From the NCBI RefSeq assembly GCF_018310345.1, contig NZ_JAGXBY010000003.1, positions 310,001 to 374,000 on the forward strand: DNA of 64,000 bases. The letters are read 5' to 3'. Of the stretch, positions 1 through 8,991 are shown in pieces. Position 1 is the stretch's first letter, and each line of letters opens with the position of its first letter. Both the position numbers and the translations under genes were made by a program. The notes beneath the pieces were generated by a model, which was given only the letters and a program-made list of their open reading frames with translations, did no database searches and was not told where the DNA came from. The DNA is from Ornithinibacillus massiliensis (GTDB lineage: Bacteria > Bacillota > Bacilli > Bacillales > Amphibacillaceae).

Positions 1-82
1 GATGACAGGAAAACATATTATGTATCTCGATGAAACCTTCATAAAAAAATATCGATAAATCCGTTATTCCCAACCTGTATCA

Positions 83-1252
83 TCACTTGTTGGAATTTTC
101 TTTGTGGTTATGACCATGTTTTTTCCCATTGTTGTGGTTGCTGTTGTTATGATGGCTACCTGATTTAGGCTCTTTGTCATTACCACGCTGTTTCCCCTTG
201 TCTTTACCATTTCCTTTACCGTGGTCTTTTTCTTGGTGCTTATCGTTTCTCTTGTCCTTCCCCTTGGCGCCTTGCTTGTTTTCATTTTTCTTGTCTTTTC
301 CATTCATGCCGGGATGTTTTTCTTTATTATTTCCGTTGATTTCCTTTGATTTTTTGCTCTTTTTAGGATGATTTTCTTTATGCTTATTCTTTTTTTGCTC
401 ATTACTATTTCTGTTCTTTTCTAATGAATTACTTTTCGAGTTGTTTAGCTCTAATTCTTCTTTATTAGCATTGTTATTATCATCTTGTATAACCTGATTT
501 GAATCTTTCTCGTTTGTCACGTCAGCTTTAGCGTTTTTATTAAGGTAAAATGATTGCAATACTTGACTATCCTCTTCTGTGACAATAGATTGTAACTCTT
601 CATCAGGTTCTTCGGTAACCTTTTTAGCTAATGCTTCATTCATCGATTGATTATTTTCTTCTGCTACAACTCTAACATCTTCGGGAATCTTAACGGTCAC
701 CACTTCCCAATCAGTCGTTTCAAAGCGCTCATCAATCCTATCAATAATCGGTTCTGTTTCTGTTTCCTTTATGTAATGAACACCAATCAGAACATTTTTA
801 GCTGAATTCACAAAACCTTTTTCTTCACTTATCATCACAATATTAGCAATAACGTCATCGATCTCTTTTCCGGTTAAATCACCAAGCTCATGGATAATTA
901 ATTCTGCCTCTTCATTGAAGGGACTTACATTGGTGATCTCCAAGCTGCTATTCACTTCTAGTTCCATACTTGGGTTAATATCAATATCCACATATGCATA
1001 TGCTTCATCCCCATTTACTACCATATACAGTGGAATTAACATAATTAAACATATACATGCGATAGCAATAACACGCACAGTGAAAAACTTTTCCCTTAAT
1101 CTAGAAAAGTTTTCATTTTTCGTAAAAGGCTCATAGGCAACTTCAAAACCAATTTCGGCTCCTTTAACCGGATAAGCTTTTTCAAATAAACCATCGTGTG
1201 TCATTACAATGGTATATTTCTGATGCTGCTCCATGACTATTCCTTTTTTCAC
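83..1252 (-). CDS. rsgI: Anti-sigma-I factor RsgI
   Basis: Membrane anti-sigma factor that holds SigI inactive. The 389-residue protein has an N-terminal cytoplasmic RsgI domain (about residues 1-55), one membrane segment (about 57-80, rich in I, L and V) and an extracellular conserved domain (about 85-170, with AYVDIDINPS). A long C-terminal tail from about residue 250 is almost only K, N, H, E and G. It starts at a GTG that overlaps the sigI stop by 4 bases (GTGA), with GGGGTGG upstream, so the two genes are translationally coupled. Clostridial homologues carry carbohydrate-binding domains outside; here the tail is low complexity and may contact the cell wall (inference). Family assignment is firm. 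Confidence 0.93.
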   Translation of the reverse strand: MKKGIVMEQHQKYTIVMTHDGLFEKAYPVKGAEIGFEVAYEPFTKNENFSRLREKFFTVRVIAIACICLIMLIPLYMVVNGDEAYAYVDIDINPSMELEVNSSLEITNVSPFNEEAELIIHELGDLTGKEIDDVIANIVMISEEKGFVNSAKNVLIGVHYIKETETEPIIDRIDERFETTDWEVVTVKIPEDVRVVAEENNQSMNEALAKKVTEEPDEELQSIVTEEDSQVLQSFYLNKNAKADVTNEKDSNQVIQDDNNNANKEELELNNSKSNSLEKNRNSNEQKKNKHKENHPKKSKKSKEINGNNKEKHPGMNGKDKKNENKQGAKGKDKRNDKHQEKDHGKGNGKDKGKQRGNDKEPKSGSHHNNSNHNNGKKHGHNHKENSNK

Positions 1253-1977
1253 TGGCCCACCCCTTTCAAATAGTCATTAAGAAACACATAATCCCCTCCA
1301 AGAATAATAAAAATGGCTAAAATGAATTTCCGATTACGCTCTAACGTTTTTTTACTCACATCAACTTTCTTAGCCAATTCTTTTATCGGGAGTTTTTTCT
1401 TTTTTTCGACATATTCACTTAACATTTTATCATCTCGTATCATTCTTGCAATACGAACTGCACTATCTCGTGCATCACGATGCTTTGGTGAAACTTCGAC
1501 AAGATCTTGAAGTGATAGCTTATACATGGCCAGTTTGTTCTGAAATTCAAGAATCTCTTGTCTACGATACCATGCTTCTTGTTCTAGTTGATACTTGCTC
1601 TTAACTGCTTCTACTTCGGTTGGATTCTCCATTTTCTCTTCATCATAACTTTCGTCAAACGATATGGTTACAGGATATTTATTTTGATAACGAATATAAT
1701 CAATTACTTTGCGTTTGACGATTAAGCTACTAAAGGTTAAAAAAGAGCTCCCACGATCTGGTGAATACATACGTATTGCTTCATTAAATGCTGACAAGCC
1801 AATACTAAACTCATCATCTCGCTCTGGATCAATGTATCGTTTACAAACTTCGGATACTGTTTTAGCAATAAAGGGTTGGTATGTCTTTAATAAGAAATTA
1901 TGTGCGGCTTCATCACCTTTTTGTGCTTGATCAATTAGTTCTTCTATTGGGATGTCTTTTAACATTTCTCGTGTCAA
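1249..1977 (-). CDS. sigI: RNA polymerase sigma factor SigI
   Basis: Sigma-70-family factor of the SigI group, linked in Bacillus to heat and cell-wall stress. The 242 residues match SigI end to end: region 2 carries IAKTVSEVCKRYIDPE and DDEFSIGLSAFNEAI, followed by KRKVIDYIR. A C-terminal helix-turn-helix region (KELAKKVDVSKKTLERNRK) and the end GDYVFLNDYLKG are typical. The start is a TTG preceded by AGGGGTGG at good spacing; an in-frame ATG lies four codons inside. It is the first gene of the sigI-rsgI operon. Confidence 0.94.
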   Translation of the reverse strand: MTREMLKDIPIEELIDQAQKGDEAAHNFLLKTYQPFIAKTVSEVCKRYIDPERDDEFSIGLSAFNEAIRMYSPDRGSSFLTFSSLIVKRKVIDYIRYQNKYPVTISFDESYDEEKMENPTEVEAVKSKYQLEQEAWYRRQEILEFQNKLAMYKLSLQDLVEVSPKHRDARDSAVRIARMIRDDKMLSEYVEKKKKLPIKELAKKVDVSKKTLERNRKFILAIFIILGGDYVFLNDYLKGVGQ

Positions 1978-2002
1978 AGTAGACCACCCCTAGCATTCAT
2001 AT

Positions 2003-2033
2003 ATTTCGATTCTGCTACAATTTTTTTGGGTGT
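2003..2033 (-). promoter_or_regulatory. Candidate sigma-I autoregulatory promoter
   Basis: Upstream of sigI, reading on its strand, ACACCCA(A) is followed about 18 bases later by CGAAATA. Known SigI promoters use a C-rich -35 (CCCCC-like) and a CGAA -10, and sigI is autoregulated in Bacillus. The match is partial, because the C-run is short. Confidence 0.4.
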
Positions 2034-2206
2034 GTCGAATAGCTTATTTATTATTATATATTGTTTTATATTTAAACAGGTCATTTTTAACCCACCATAC
2101 TTTAATAATTTTCCATTTCAAGAATATGACTATCTTACAGTACAAGTATTACAGGGAGTGTCACAAGAGGATTACATTTTGTTTAAAAATAGGTAACTTT
2201 CCCTAT

Positions 2207-2239
2207 AAAAAAGAAGAGACTAAATATCTCTTCCTTTTT
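2207..2239. terminator. Bidirectional intrinsic terminator
   Basis: GAAGAGA and TCTCTTC pair around a 7-base loop and are flanked by T-runs on both strands. On the minus strand it lies downstream of the serine protease gene. Apart from this and the sigI promoter, nothing convincing is seen between 1978 and 2324. Confidence 0.7.
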
Positions 2240-2324
2240 ATCGGTAGCTTTATTGAATTGTGGAAGCGTTTTAGATAATATTATTAAACGCGACAAGGAA
2301 AATACATTATTACTTCCTCTAGGT

Positions 2325-3158
2325 CTAATAGGGTAAGTGAAGGTTCACTCCTTCTGAATAATAATAGTCAATAGGTACGAAGAGCCCTACCTTTCCGTGT
2401 TCTGTATGATTTAAGGTTGCAAACACAACCCCAATTACTTGGCCTCTTTCATTTATAATAGGACTTCCGCTGTTTCCACGATATACTGGTGCGTCTATCA
2501 TGAGAACTGGTAGATTCCAACTAGTTAATTGGGTATAACCGATTATAGTTCCTTGATTTGCTATTCCATTGAAAGCTAGTGGGTTTCCTATGAAGTTTAT
2601 TTTTTCGTTTTCTTCAAAAACGGTTTGCTCTGCTAGCTCTAGGTAAGGTAATGCCTCTTCACTTTCTGTTTTAAGTAATGCTAAATCCACATCTGGATAG
2701 GTTTCTAATACATCTGCCTTATATAGGCCTAAATTAGGAAAAGCGACTGATACGCGCTTCTCATCATCCACTACATGGGCATTAGTTAAAATATACCCAT
2801 CTTGATTGATAGCAAATCCAGTCCCTTTACTATCCTGTGTTTCCACTACGACTACAGCTTCTTTGTACGCTTTTATCTCATCATCAGCCGATAATTTCGC
2901 AGAAGTAATTAAAAAATCAATTGCTGGAATCGAAAAGGTCTTTGGAAAAAATGCTACAACATTAATTAGCATTGCAATAGCAATAAGCCAAAACGTCCAT
3001 TTAGGAAACGGACGCTTTGGCTTTTTATCTTCCATAGTAGATTTGATGAGTGCTTCTTTACGGGCTTCTTCAACGATTTCAAGTAGCTCTTCCTCATCAA
3101 ATTCCTCATATAAATCTTCATCAATAATGTCAGGCTTTTGGTCATTATTACGTTCCAT
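2325..3158 (-). CDS. Membrane-anchored HtrA-like serine protease without PDZ domain
   Basis: Trypsin-like (S1C/DegP-type) protease of 277 residues. It has an acidic cytoplasmic N-terminus (residues 1-45), one membrane segment near residues 50-70, then the protease fold outside the cell. The catalytic triad is readable: His in TNAHV, Asp in DVDLALLK, Ser in GNSGSP. No PDZ domain follows; the protein ends soon after the barrel, which is shorter than HtrA/HtrB. The ATG used has GGGGTG 6 bases upstream; a GTG three codons earlier is also open. It lies 29 bases after bmrD with no terminator between, so it is probably the third gene of that operon. Confidence 0.82.
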   Translation of the reverse strand: MERNNDQKPDIIDEDLYEEFDEEELLEIVEEARKEALIKSTMEDKKPKRPFPKWTFWLIAIAMLINVVAFFPKTFSIPAIDFLITSAKLSADDEIKAYKEAVVVVETQDSKGTGFAINQDGYILTNAHVVDDEKRVSVAFPNLGLYKADVLETYPDVDLALLKTESEEALPYLELAEQTVFEENEKINFIGNPLAFNGIANQGTIIGYTQLTSWNLPVLMIDAPVYRGNSGSPIINERGQVIGVVFATLNHTEHGKVGLFVPIDYYYSEGVNLHLPY

Positions 3159-3187
3159 CACGCTCACCCCACATTTGTCCTTCCGTA

Positions 3188-5218
3188 CTATACAGCTCGT
3201 TGTGATATCCCTTGCTGCATTTTGTACATTTGGTAGTATGTTCCTTTTTCAGCGATTAACTGTTCATGGTTACCTTCTTCTATAATTTTACCATGTTCTA
3301 GGACAAAAATGTTATCAGCTTGTTGAATCGTTGATAATCGGTGAGCGATTACTAAAGTAGTTCTTCCTTTTTTCAATACTTCTAGTGCATGTTGAATGAC
3401 ATTTTCCGTCTCCGTATCAATATTAGCTGTTGCCTCATCCAATATTAAGATAGCTGGGTCAAATGCTAGTGCACGTGCAAAGGAAATAAGCTGTCTCTCT
3501 CCTAAAGAATACGTGCTTCCTCCTTCTGTCACTCGCTCATCATATTTTTTCGGTAGTTTTTCGATAAAACGATCTGCACCTACTGTTTTTAATGCTTCGA
3601 TTGCCCGTTCTCGACTTATCTTCGGGTCGTTCATCGTAACATTAGATATAATCGTTCCTGAAAATAGAAATGGATCTTGTAATACTATCCCCATATGACT
3701 TCTAACCTGTTGTCTGGACCAATTACTTGTATCATGGCCATCAATCGTAATTTTTCCTTTTTGTGGATCATAAAATCGGAATAATAGGTTCATAATCGAA
3801 CTCTTTCCAGATCCTGTATGACCAACAAAGGCAGCGGTATCTCCATCCTTTATGGAAAGGGATAAGTCTTTTAATACATATTCTTCCTTCTCATAAGCAA
3901 AGGAGACTTTGTCGAATTGGATATTCCCCTTATAACGTGGAATTTCCTTCTGATTTACTTCTTCTCCATCTAAGTCTAATAATTCAAATACACGACCACC
4001 TGCAACCCTTGCCTGCTCTAATAATGGTAGCTGATTTACGATATCATTTACCGGTTCAAATAATCTCGTTAATAAATCCACGATAGCATAGAGCATACCA
4101 ATCGAGATTATCGTCTCCAAATTTAATGAGCTGGAGCCAAAATACCAAATAAATGCGACAAAAGCAATATTTCGAAAGACCGTTACTAGGTTATAGGACG
4201 TTAGTGCACTTAGCTTCAATAGCTTTCGCTGATATTTAAAATGTCTTGTATTTAACTCTTCAAATTCTTCCTTCGTTTGCTTCTCTCTTCGGAATGCTTG
4301 AATAATCGTCATCCCTTGAATGGCTTCATTAATCTTCCCGTTTATCTCACTAATCGTGGACCGGATTACTTTATTATATTTCGTTCCAAAGAATTTATAG
4401 AATCGCATCCATACTAGTAGTAATGGAATCAAGAGCAAGAACCACACCGCAAGCTTCGCATTTAAAATAAATAATGCAACAAAGATTCCAGCCATATAGA
4501 TGGCACTTGTAACAATAATACTTAAGACACGTTCATAGAGATCACGGATTGCCTCTGTATCATTTGTCACACGTGCCACAATCTTACCTGCTGGTTGATT
4601 GACATAGTAATTAATCGGAATTCGTTGCGTATGTTCAAAAATATCATTACGCATCTTTTTAACAATCTGGTTAGAGGCTTGTTGTAATAAGAATGTTTTA
4701 TAAAACTGAAAAATACCTGCAATAAGTAGCAACCCAATATATAAAGCTAATAACCATAAAATCGGTCGTTGTTCTGGTTGGAAAAAGCCATAGATGTCAC
4801 TTACAGTGATTTTTTGCCCTGTAAAGGTTGTTACTTCTTCCTGTGACTTCACAGAAATTATATTATCCTCTACTGTTCGCTCCCCAAGCATAGGAACTTC
4901 TCCTTCTACAAGATAATATTCCTTACCAATTTGCAGCAGGGAGTTAGTACTAATTATTTCATCCTCTTCATTAATACGATCTGCTCTCTTATAATAACGT
5001 TCATTAAACTCGACCGTATTTCGGTCATTGTCACTGCTAATTTCATACCATATACCTTCTACACCGACAATATGATCATCAATAATTGTCTTTGCAATTA
5101 AAGGTCCAGCTAACTCAAGAGCAGTTGCAATGATTAAAAATAGTATACCGATAATGATTTTCTTTTTAAATTGTAGTGCATATTGAAATAGCCTTTTTTC
5201 GGTTGATTTCTTTCGCAT
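3188..5218 (-). CDS. bmrD: Multidrug ABC exporter half, BmrD/YheH type
   Basis: Second half of a heterodimeric type IV ABC exporter (676 residues; B. subtilis BmrD is close to this length). It has six membrane helices fused to an ATPase domain. A roughly 85-residue extracellular insertion between helices 1 and 2 (about residues 52-140) is characteristic of YheH. The ATPase has Walker A GHTGSGKSS, a degenerate signature YSLGERQ instead of LSGGQ, and Walker B ILILDEATANID with the catalytic Glu present. The ATG overlaps the bmrC stop by one base (TAATG), so the pair is coupled. Probable role is drug efflux. Confidence 0.9.
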   Translation of the reverse strand: MRKKSTEKRLFQYALQFKKKIIIGILFLIIATALELAGPLIAKTIIDDHIVGVEGIWYEISSDNDRNTVEFNERYYKRADRINEEDEIISTNSLLQIGKEYYLVEGEVPMLGERTVEDNIISVKSQEEVTTFTGQKITVSDIYGFFQPEQRPILWLLALYIGLLLIAGIFQFYKTFLLQQASNQIVKKMRNDIFEHTQRIPINYYVNQPAGKIVARVTNDTEAIRDLYERVLSIIVTSAIYMAGIFVALFILNAKLAVWFLLLIPLLLVWMRFYKFFGTKYNKVIRSTISEINGKINEAIQGMTIIQAFRREKQTKEEFEELNTRHFKYQRKLLKLSALTSYNLVTVFRNIAFVAFIWYFGSSSLNLETIISIGMLYAIVDLLTRLFEPVNDIVNQLPLLEQARVAGGRVFELLDLDGEEVNQKEIPRYKGNIQFDKVSFAYEKEEYVLKDLSLSIKDGDTAAFVGHTGSGKSSIMNLLFRFYDPQKGKITIDGHDTSNWSRQQVRSHMGIVLQDPFLFSGTIISNVTMNDPKISRERAIEALKTVGADRFIEKLPKKYDERVTEGGSTYSLGERQLISFARALAFDPAILILDEATANIDTETENVIQHALEVLKKGRTTLVIAHRLSTIQQADNIFVLEHGKIIEEGNHEQLIAEKGTYYQMYKMQQGISQRAV

Positions 5219-6969
5219 TAGGAGATCGCCTCCTTATCATCTTCAAGCTGCTGTTGTTCGTACTGTTCCTTATACCATCCATCATTTTTGATTAATTCTT
5301 CATGTGTACCTTCTTCGGCAATAATTCCTTCTTCTAGCACAATAATATGGTCAGCATGTGTAACAGCGGATAACCGATGGGCAGCAATAAAGGTTGTTTT
5401 ATTTTTTCTTTCTTCTCGTAAATGCGCTATAATCTTTGATTCTGTTTTTCCATCTACAGCTGATAACGAATCATCTAGTATTAAAATTTCTGGATCCTTA
5501 ATAAAGGCTCTTGCCAAGGCTACACGTTGTTTCTGACCACCGGAAAGGGTAACACCACTTTCCCCTACTTTCGTATCCAAGCCTTGTGGCAACTGCTTCA
5601 TATCTTCAACAAAATGAGCTAGCTCCATAACGCGATAGATTTCTTCATCTGACGCATCACTTTTACCAAATTGAATATTTTCTCTAACACTTTTAGAGAA
5701 CATCACTTGATCTTGTGGAACATATCCAATCCAAGAACGAATTTGATCCAAGCTCATTCGAGCTAGACTGACCCCGGATACTTTTATTTCACCAACTACC
5801 CCTGGGTATTGACGGAGCATTAACTTAAATAGTGTCGTTTTACCGGAACCAGTTTTCCCTACTACTCCAATAGTCTGCCCCTTCGTAATAGAGAGGTTTA
5901 TATTCTCTAATTGATTTCGCTTTGTTCCCGGATATGAAAAGGAAACATTGTCAAATTCTATTGTTTCTACTTCTGTTACCGACATTGGCTCCTCTGGTTC
6001 TTTTACGTCGGCTTCATAGCCAATTGTTTCATTAACACGGTCCAAAGATGCATTACCACGTTGTAAAACATTGATTAATTCTCCTACAGCAAACATTGGC
6101 CAAATCAACATTCCTAAGTAAACATTAAAGGAAACTAAATCCCCTAAGGAAATCACATTTTGAAATACAAGTATCGTCCCATATCCTAGACCGATTGTAT
6201 AGGACAAGCCAACTAGAATTTTCATCGTTGGTTCAAACATGGCATCAATTTTTGCAACTGCAATATTCTTTTGATACACATCTTCTGTCATTGCCTCAAA
6301 ACGGTCCTTATCCTGCTTCTCCTGAACAAATGCACGGATAACGCGAACACCACGAATGGATTCTAATACTTCATTATTCATATTTCCAAATGCGGCCTGT
6401 GCCTCAGTAAAACGTGCATGAATTGCTGCACCGTATTTATTCATAATAATAGCCATTATAGGAAGTGGAATTAAGGCAGCAAGTGTTAACTTCCAGCTAA
6501 TCGAAAACCCCATCATCGCAATGAGCATAAACATAAAGGTCGTCGAGTCTACTAGAGTTAAGACTCCAAACCCAGCAGTTTGGGCAATGGCTTTTAAATC
6601 ATTGGTACTTCTTGCCATCAAGTCACCTGTTTTGTATTTCCCGTAAAATGTCGGTGTCATTCGAAGAAAATGATTAATTAACTTTGAACGAGTCCACCTT
6701 TCCAAAATCACCGCTCCACTGAATAACGTATAATCCCAAATAAAGGAAACACTATAGTGGATTACAATTAACACCAGATAACCAACAACTATAATAGTAA
6801 GTAAATGGGACGTTAATGTCTGAAATTGGATATGATCAATCGCATATCCAAGAAGTCTAGGTGGGATTAGTCCAATTGCACTAGCTATAATCAATGTAAT
6901 AATAGCAAACGTATACCGTTTCCAATAATGCTTAAAAAACCAATCTAACTTTTTAAAAACCTGAAACAT
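5218..6969 (-). CDS. bmrC: Multidrug ABC exporter half, BmrC/YheI type
   Basis: First half of the heterodimeric exporter (583 residues; B. subtilis BmrC about 585). Six membrane helices occupy residues 15-310. The ATPase domain has Walker A GKTGSGKTT, signature LSGGQKQRVALARA and Walker B ILILDDSLSAVD. The Walker B catalytic Glu is replaced by Asp, as known for the degenerate ATP site of BmrC. AAGGTGAT precedes the ATG. Expression is probably set by the leader region upstream (7041-7319), as for B. subtilis bmrCD. Confidence 0.92.
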   Translation of the reverse strand: MFQVFKKLDWFFKHYWKRYTFAIITLIIASAIGLIPPRLLGYAIDHIQFQTLTSHLLTIIVVGYLVLIVIHYSVSFIWDYTLFSGAVILERWTRSKLINHFLRMTPTFYGKYKTGDLMARSTNDLKAIAQTAGFGVLTLVDSTTFMFMLIAMMGFSISWKLTLAALIPLPIMAIIMNKYGAAIHARFTEAQAAFGNMNNEVLESIRGVRVIRAFVQEKQDKDRFEAMTEDVYQKNIAVAKIDAMFEPTMKILVGLSYTIGLGYGTILVFQNVISLGDLVSFNVYLGMLIWPMFAVGELINVLQRGNASLDRVNETIGYEADVKEPEEPMSVTEVETIEFDNVSFSYPGTKRNQLENINLSITKGQTIGVVGKTGSGKTTLFKLMLRQYPGVVGEIKVSGVSLARMSLDQIRSWIGYVPQDQVMFSKSVRENIQFGKSDASDEEIYRVMELAHFVEDMKQLPQGLDTKVGESGVTLSGGQKQRVALARAFIKDPEILILDDSLSAVDGKTESKIIAHLREERKNKTTFIAAHRLSAVTHADHIIVLEEGIIAEEGTHEELIKNDGWYKEQYEQQQLEDDKEAIS

Positions 6970-7040
6970 TACTTATCACCTTCTTTATCTCTTTCGCTGT
7001 TATTTTTGAATTGCTTTTAGCTGCTTTACATATTCAACCA

Positions 7041-7072
7041 TTAAAAAATGCATGCGCCAATGACGCATGCAT
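7041..7072 (-). terminator. Intrinsic terminator in bmrCD leader
   Basis: A perfect 9-bp stem (ATGCATGCG with CGCATGCAT, 7-base loop) is followed by five or more T on the minus strand, 70 bases before bmrC. Transcripts from the leader promoter must pass it to reach the exporter genes, so it acts as an attenuator. Confidence 0.85.
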
Positions 7073-7111
7073 GTAAACGAACAGAATAGCTCTCACTAAT
7101 CCCTTATATTA

Positions 7112-7142
7112 CAAAAAGGCCACAGCACATGGGTGACCTTTT
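7112..7142 (-). promoter_or_regulatory. First attenuator hairpin of bmrCD leader
   Basis: A 10-bp stem (AAAAGGTCAC with GTGGCCTTTT, one G-T pair) runs into a T-run and could terminate. Its left arm can instead pair with a segment inside the leader peptide ORF: 7188-7200 and 7134-7146 match at 12 of 13 positions. The two structures exclude each other, as expected of a ribosome-controlled switch. Confidence 0.7.
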
Positions 7143-7174
7143 ACAAAACAGAATATATTCTACCTTAAATCGAA

Positions 7175-7252
7175 TCAAATTTCGTTCTTGTAAGAGGTCA
7201 TATAATTATTCAATTGTAAAGCAACGTTGTTTACGATAATGATGTTTTTCAT
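7175..7252 (-). CDS. Leader peptide of the bmrCD operon
   Basis: A 25-codon ORF, sequence MKNIIIVNNVALQLNNYMTS then YKNEI. AAAAGGAGG sits 8 bases before the ATG, and it lies just downstream of a near-consensus promoter. Its 3' third contains the bases that can pair with the first attenuator hairpin. In B. subtilis a leader peptide (BmrB) controls bmrCD by ribosome-mediated transcription attenuation. This peptide is shorter, but the arrangement is the same. A drug-stalled ribosome early in the ORF would leave the pairing arm free and permit read-through (inference). Confidence 0.75.
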   Translation of the reverse strand: MKNIIIVNNVALQLNNYMTSYKNEI

Positions 7253-7290
7253 TTTGATGACCTCCTTTTCTTAATTTTGAATACTTTTTT

Positions 7291-7319
7291 AGTATAAATT
7301 GGTAATAATGAATAGTCAA
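7291..7319 (-). promoter_or_regulatory. Sigma-A promoter of the bmrCD leader
   Basis: TTGACT, a 17-base spacer, then TATACT, 21 bases upstream of the leader-peptide ribosome site. This is one of the best sigma-A matches in the window. Confidence 0.85.
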
Positions 7320-7363
7320 CATTTTTTTAAGATAAATTGTTTTCAAATATATTGACCTATACT

Positions 7364-7370
7364 CATACTA
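7364..7370 (+). promoter_or_regulatory. Possible sigma-G -10 element for the ger operon
   Basis: CATACTA is an exact match to the sigma-G -10 consensus, upstream of a germination receptor operon normally read by sigma-G. No good -35 (TGAATA-like) is seen at 17-18 bases, so this is tentative. Confidence 0.3.
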
Positions 7371-7481
7371 ACAAACTTTTGTGCATTCTTTTCACCTTAC
7401 CCTTTTCTTTTCCAGGTAACTCATAATTTTTTCAATAACCTACATACTAAACTCTAACCAGTGTTTTTAATGGAGGTTCCT

Positions 7482-8984
7482 ATGTGGAAAAGAAATAAAG
7501 AAAATAAGGATACTATTTTCCCGGTTACAATTGATAAGCTAGAAAAATTGTTAGTAGATAAATTCAACAACAATCCCAATTTAAAGTTCTCAAAATACAA
7601 TATAAACGATAAAAAAGTAGCTGTCTTTTTCATTGACTATCAAGTAGAGATTGATAAAATACAGCAATCCCTACTTCAGCCTCTACTTAATATGGATAAG
7701 AAAATAACCAATAGTACGCTACTTTATGAACTACCATTAAATTCTGGTTCTACCTCGCACACCTTACAGGATGTCTTAGAAAAATTAGTCATTGGCGAGG
7801 TATTTATCTATATAGAACTTGAATCTGAGATTGTCAGCTTTTCAATGATTTTAAAGGAAAGTCGTAATATCGAAAAAGCGGAAACAGAATCATTAGTACT
7901 TGGTCCAAAAATTTCCTTTACGGAATCACTTTCCAAAAACATGAATATTGTACGGTCTCGAATTATTTCAAAAGATTTAGTATTTGAAGAAGTGAAGATT
8001 GGGCACTTATCTCCACGTGATGTTCGATTAGTTTATTTAAAATCCATTGCAAATGAAGTCGACGTCAATACAATGCGCCAACGACTTAATGAATTAGATG
8101 TAGATGAGATTGAAGATACAATTGTATTAAAACAATTTATGGAGGATTCACAGACGAACCTTTTCCCGCAATTTGTTGAGACGGAATTACCTGACCGTTT
8201 TACTTACAATATTACAAGAGGAAAAATCGGTGTCTTAGTTGAAAATAGCCCAACAGCATTTATTGCACCGGCTACTCTTTTTTCCTTTTTGGAATCGACA
8301 GAGGATCTGTATATGCGTTGGCAAGCAGGGTCCTTTCTACGGATTATGCGATTTATGGCGATGATTTTCTCTGTGTTGATTACACCAACCTATGTGGCCG
8401 CAGTGACATACCAATATGCTATTATACCAACGCAATTACTTATATCAATTGGGCAATCTAGGGCTGCCGTACCGTTTCCTCCAATATTTGAGGCCTTACT
8501 TCTGGAATTTTTACTAGAATTACTACGAGAAGCCGGTGCCAGACTACCAACAAAGGTTGGTCAGACAATGGGTATTGTAGGTGGTATCGTTATAGGTCAA
8601 GCAGCAGTAGAAGCCGGTTTAACCAGTAATATCCTCATCATCGTTGTGGCAATGAGTGCATTATCATCCTTTACAACACCTAGTTATTTATTTGGTACAA
8701 CAGTTCGAATCATTCGTTTTCCATTAATTGTACTTGCTGGAATATTAGGCTTATTAGGTATTGCATTCGGGCTATGTTGGCTCATTATCCATATGCTACG
8801 ACTAACATCCCTTGGCCGTCCATATTTAGCACCGCTTTATCCATTACAAATTAAAGATTTTAACAAAGTGTTCTTTAGAGCACCCTTGAACTATTCCAGT
8901 CGGAGAGCTAAAACCTATCGCCCCAAATCTATTATTCGTTTTAACAAAAAAGATGCCAAGCAGAAACGTGATATCGATGAGTAG
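7482..8984 (+). CDS. Spore germinant receptor subunit A (GerA family)
   Basis: A subunit of a GerA-type nutrient receptor in the spore inner membrane (500 residues, usual length). A soluble N-terminal half is followed by about five membrane helices (residues 290-450). It contains the conserved stretch around PTAFIAPATLFSFLES and the proline-rich IGQSRAAVPFPP. A GTG seven codons upstream is open, but TGGAGG lies 5 bases before the ATG used. It is first of three genes in the order A-B-C, as in B. subtilis gerA and gerB but unlike gerK. The germinant cannot be read from sequence. Confidence 0.92.
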   Translation: MWKRNKENKDTIFPVTIDKLEKLLVDKFNNNPNLKFSKYNINDKKVAVFFIDYQVEIDKIQQSLLQPLLNMDKKITNSTLLYELPLNSGSTSHTLQDVLEKLVIGEVFIYIELESEIVSFSMILKESRNIEKAETESLVLGPKISFTESLSKNMNIVRSRIISKDLVFEEVKIGHLSPRDVRLVYLKSIANEVDVNTMRQRLNELDVDEIEDTIVLKQFMEDSQTNLFPQFVETELPDRFTYNITRGKIGVLVENSPTAFIAPATLFSFLESTEDLYMRWQAGSFLRIMRFMAMIFSVLITPTYVAAVTYQYAIIPTQLLISIGQSRAAVPFPPIFEALLLEFLLELLREAGARLPTKVGQTMGIVGGIVIGQAAVEAGLTSNILIIVVAMSALSSFTTPSYLFGTTVRIIRFPLIVLAGILGLLGIAFGLCWLIIHMLRLTSLGRPYLAPLYPLQIKDFNKVFFRAPLNYSSRRAKTYRPKSIIRFNKKDAKQKRDIDE

Positions 8985-8991
8985 GTGACAT

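Noticed and set aside
2806..3285. 159-codon plus-strand frame opposite the HtrA-like gene
   Set aside because: Ser/Ile-rich antisense shadow; the minus-strand protease has clear catalytic motifs.
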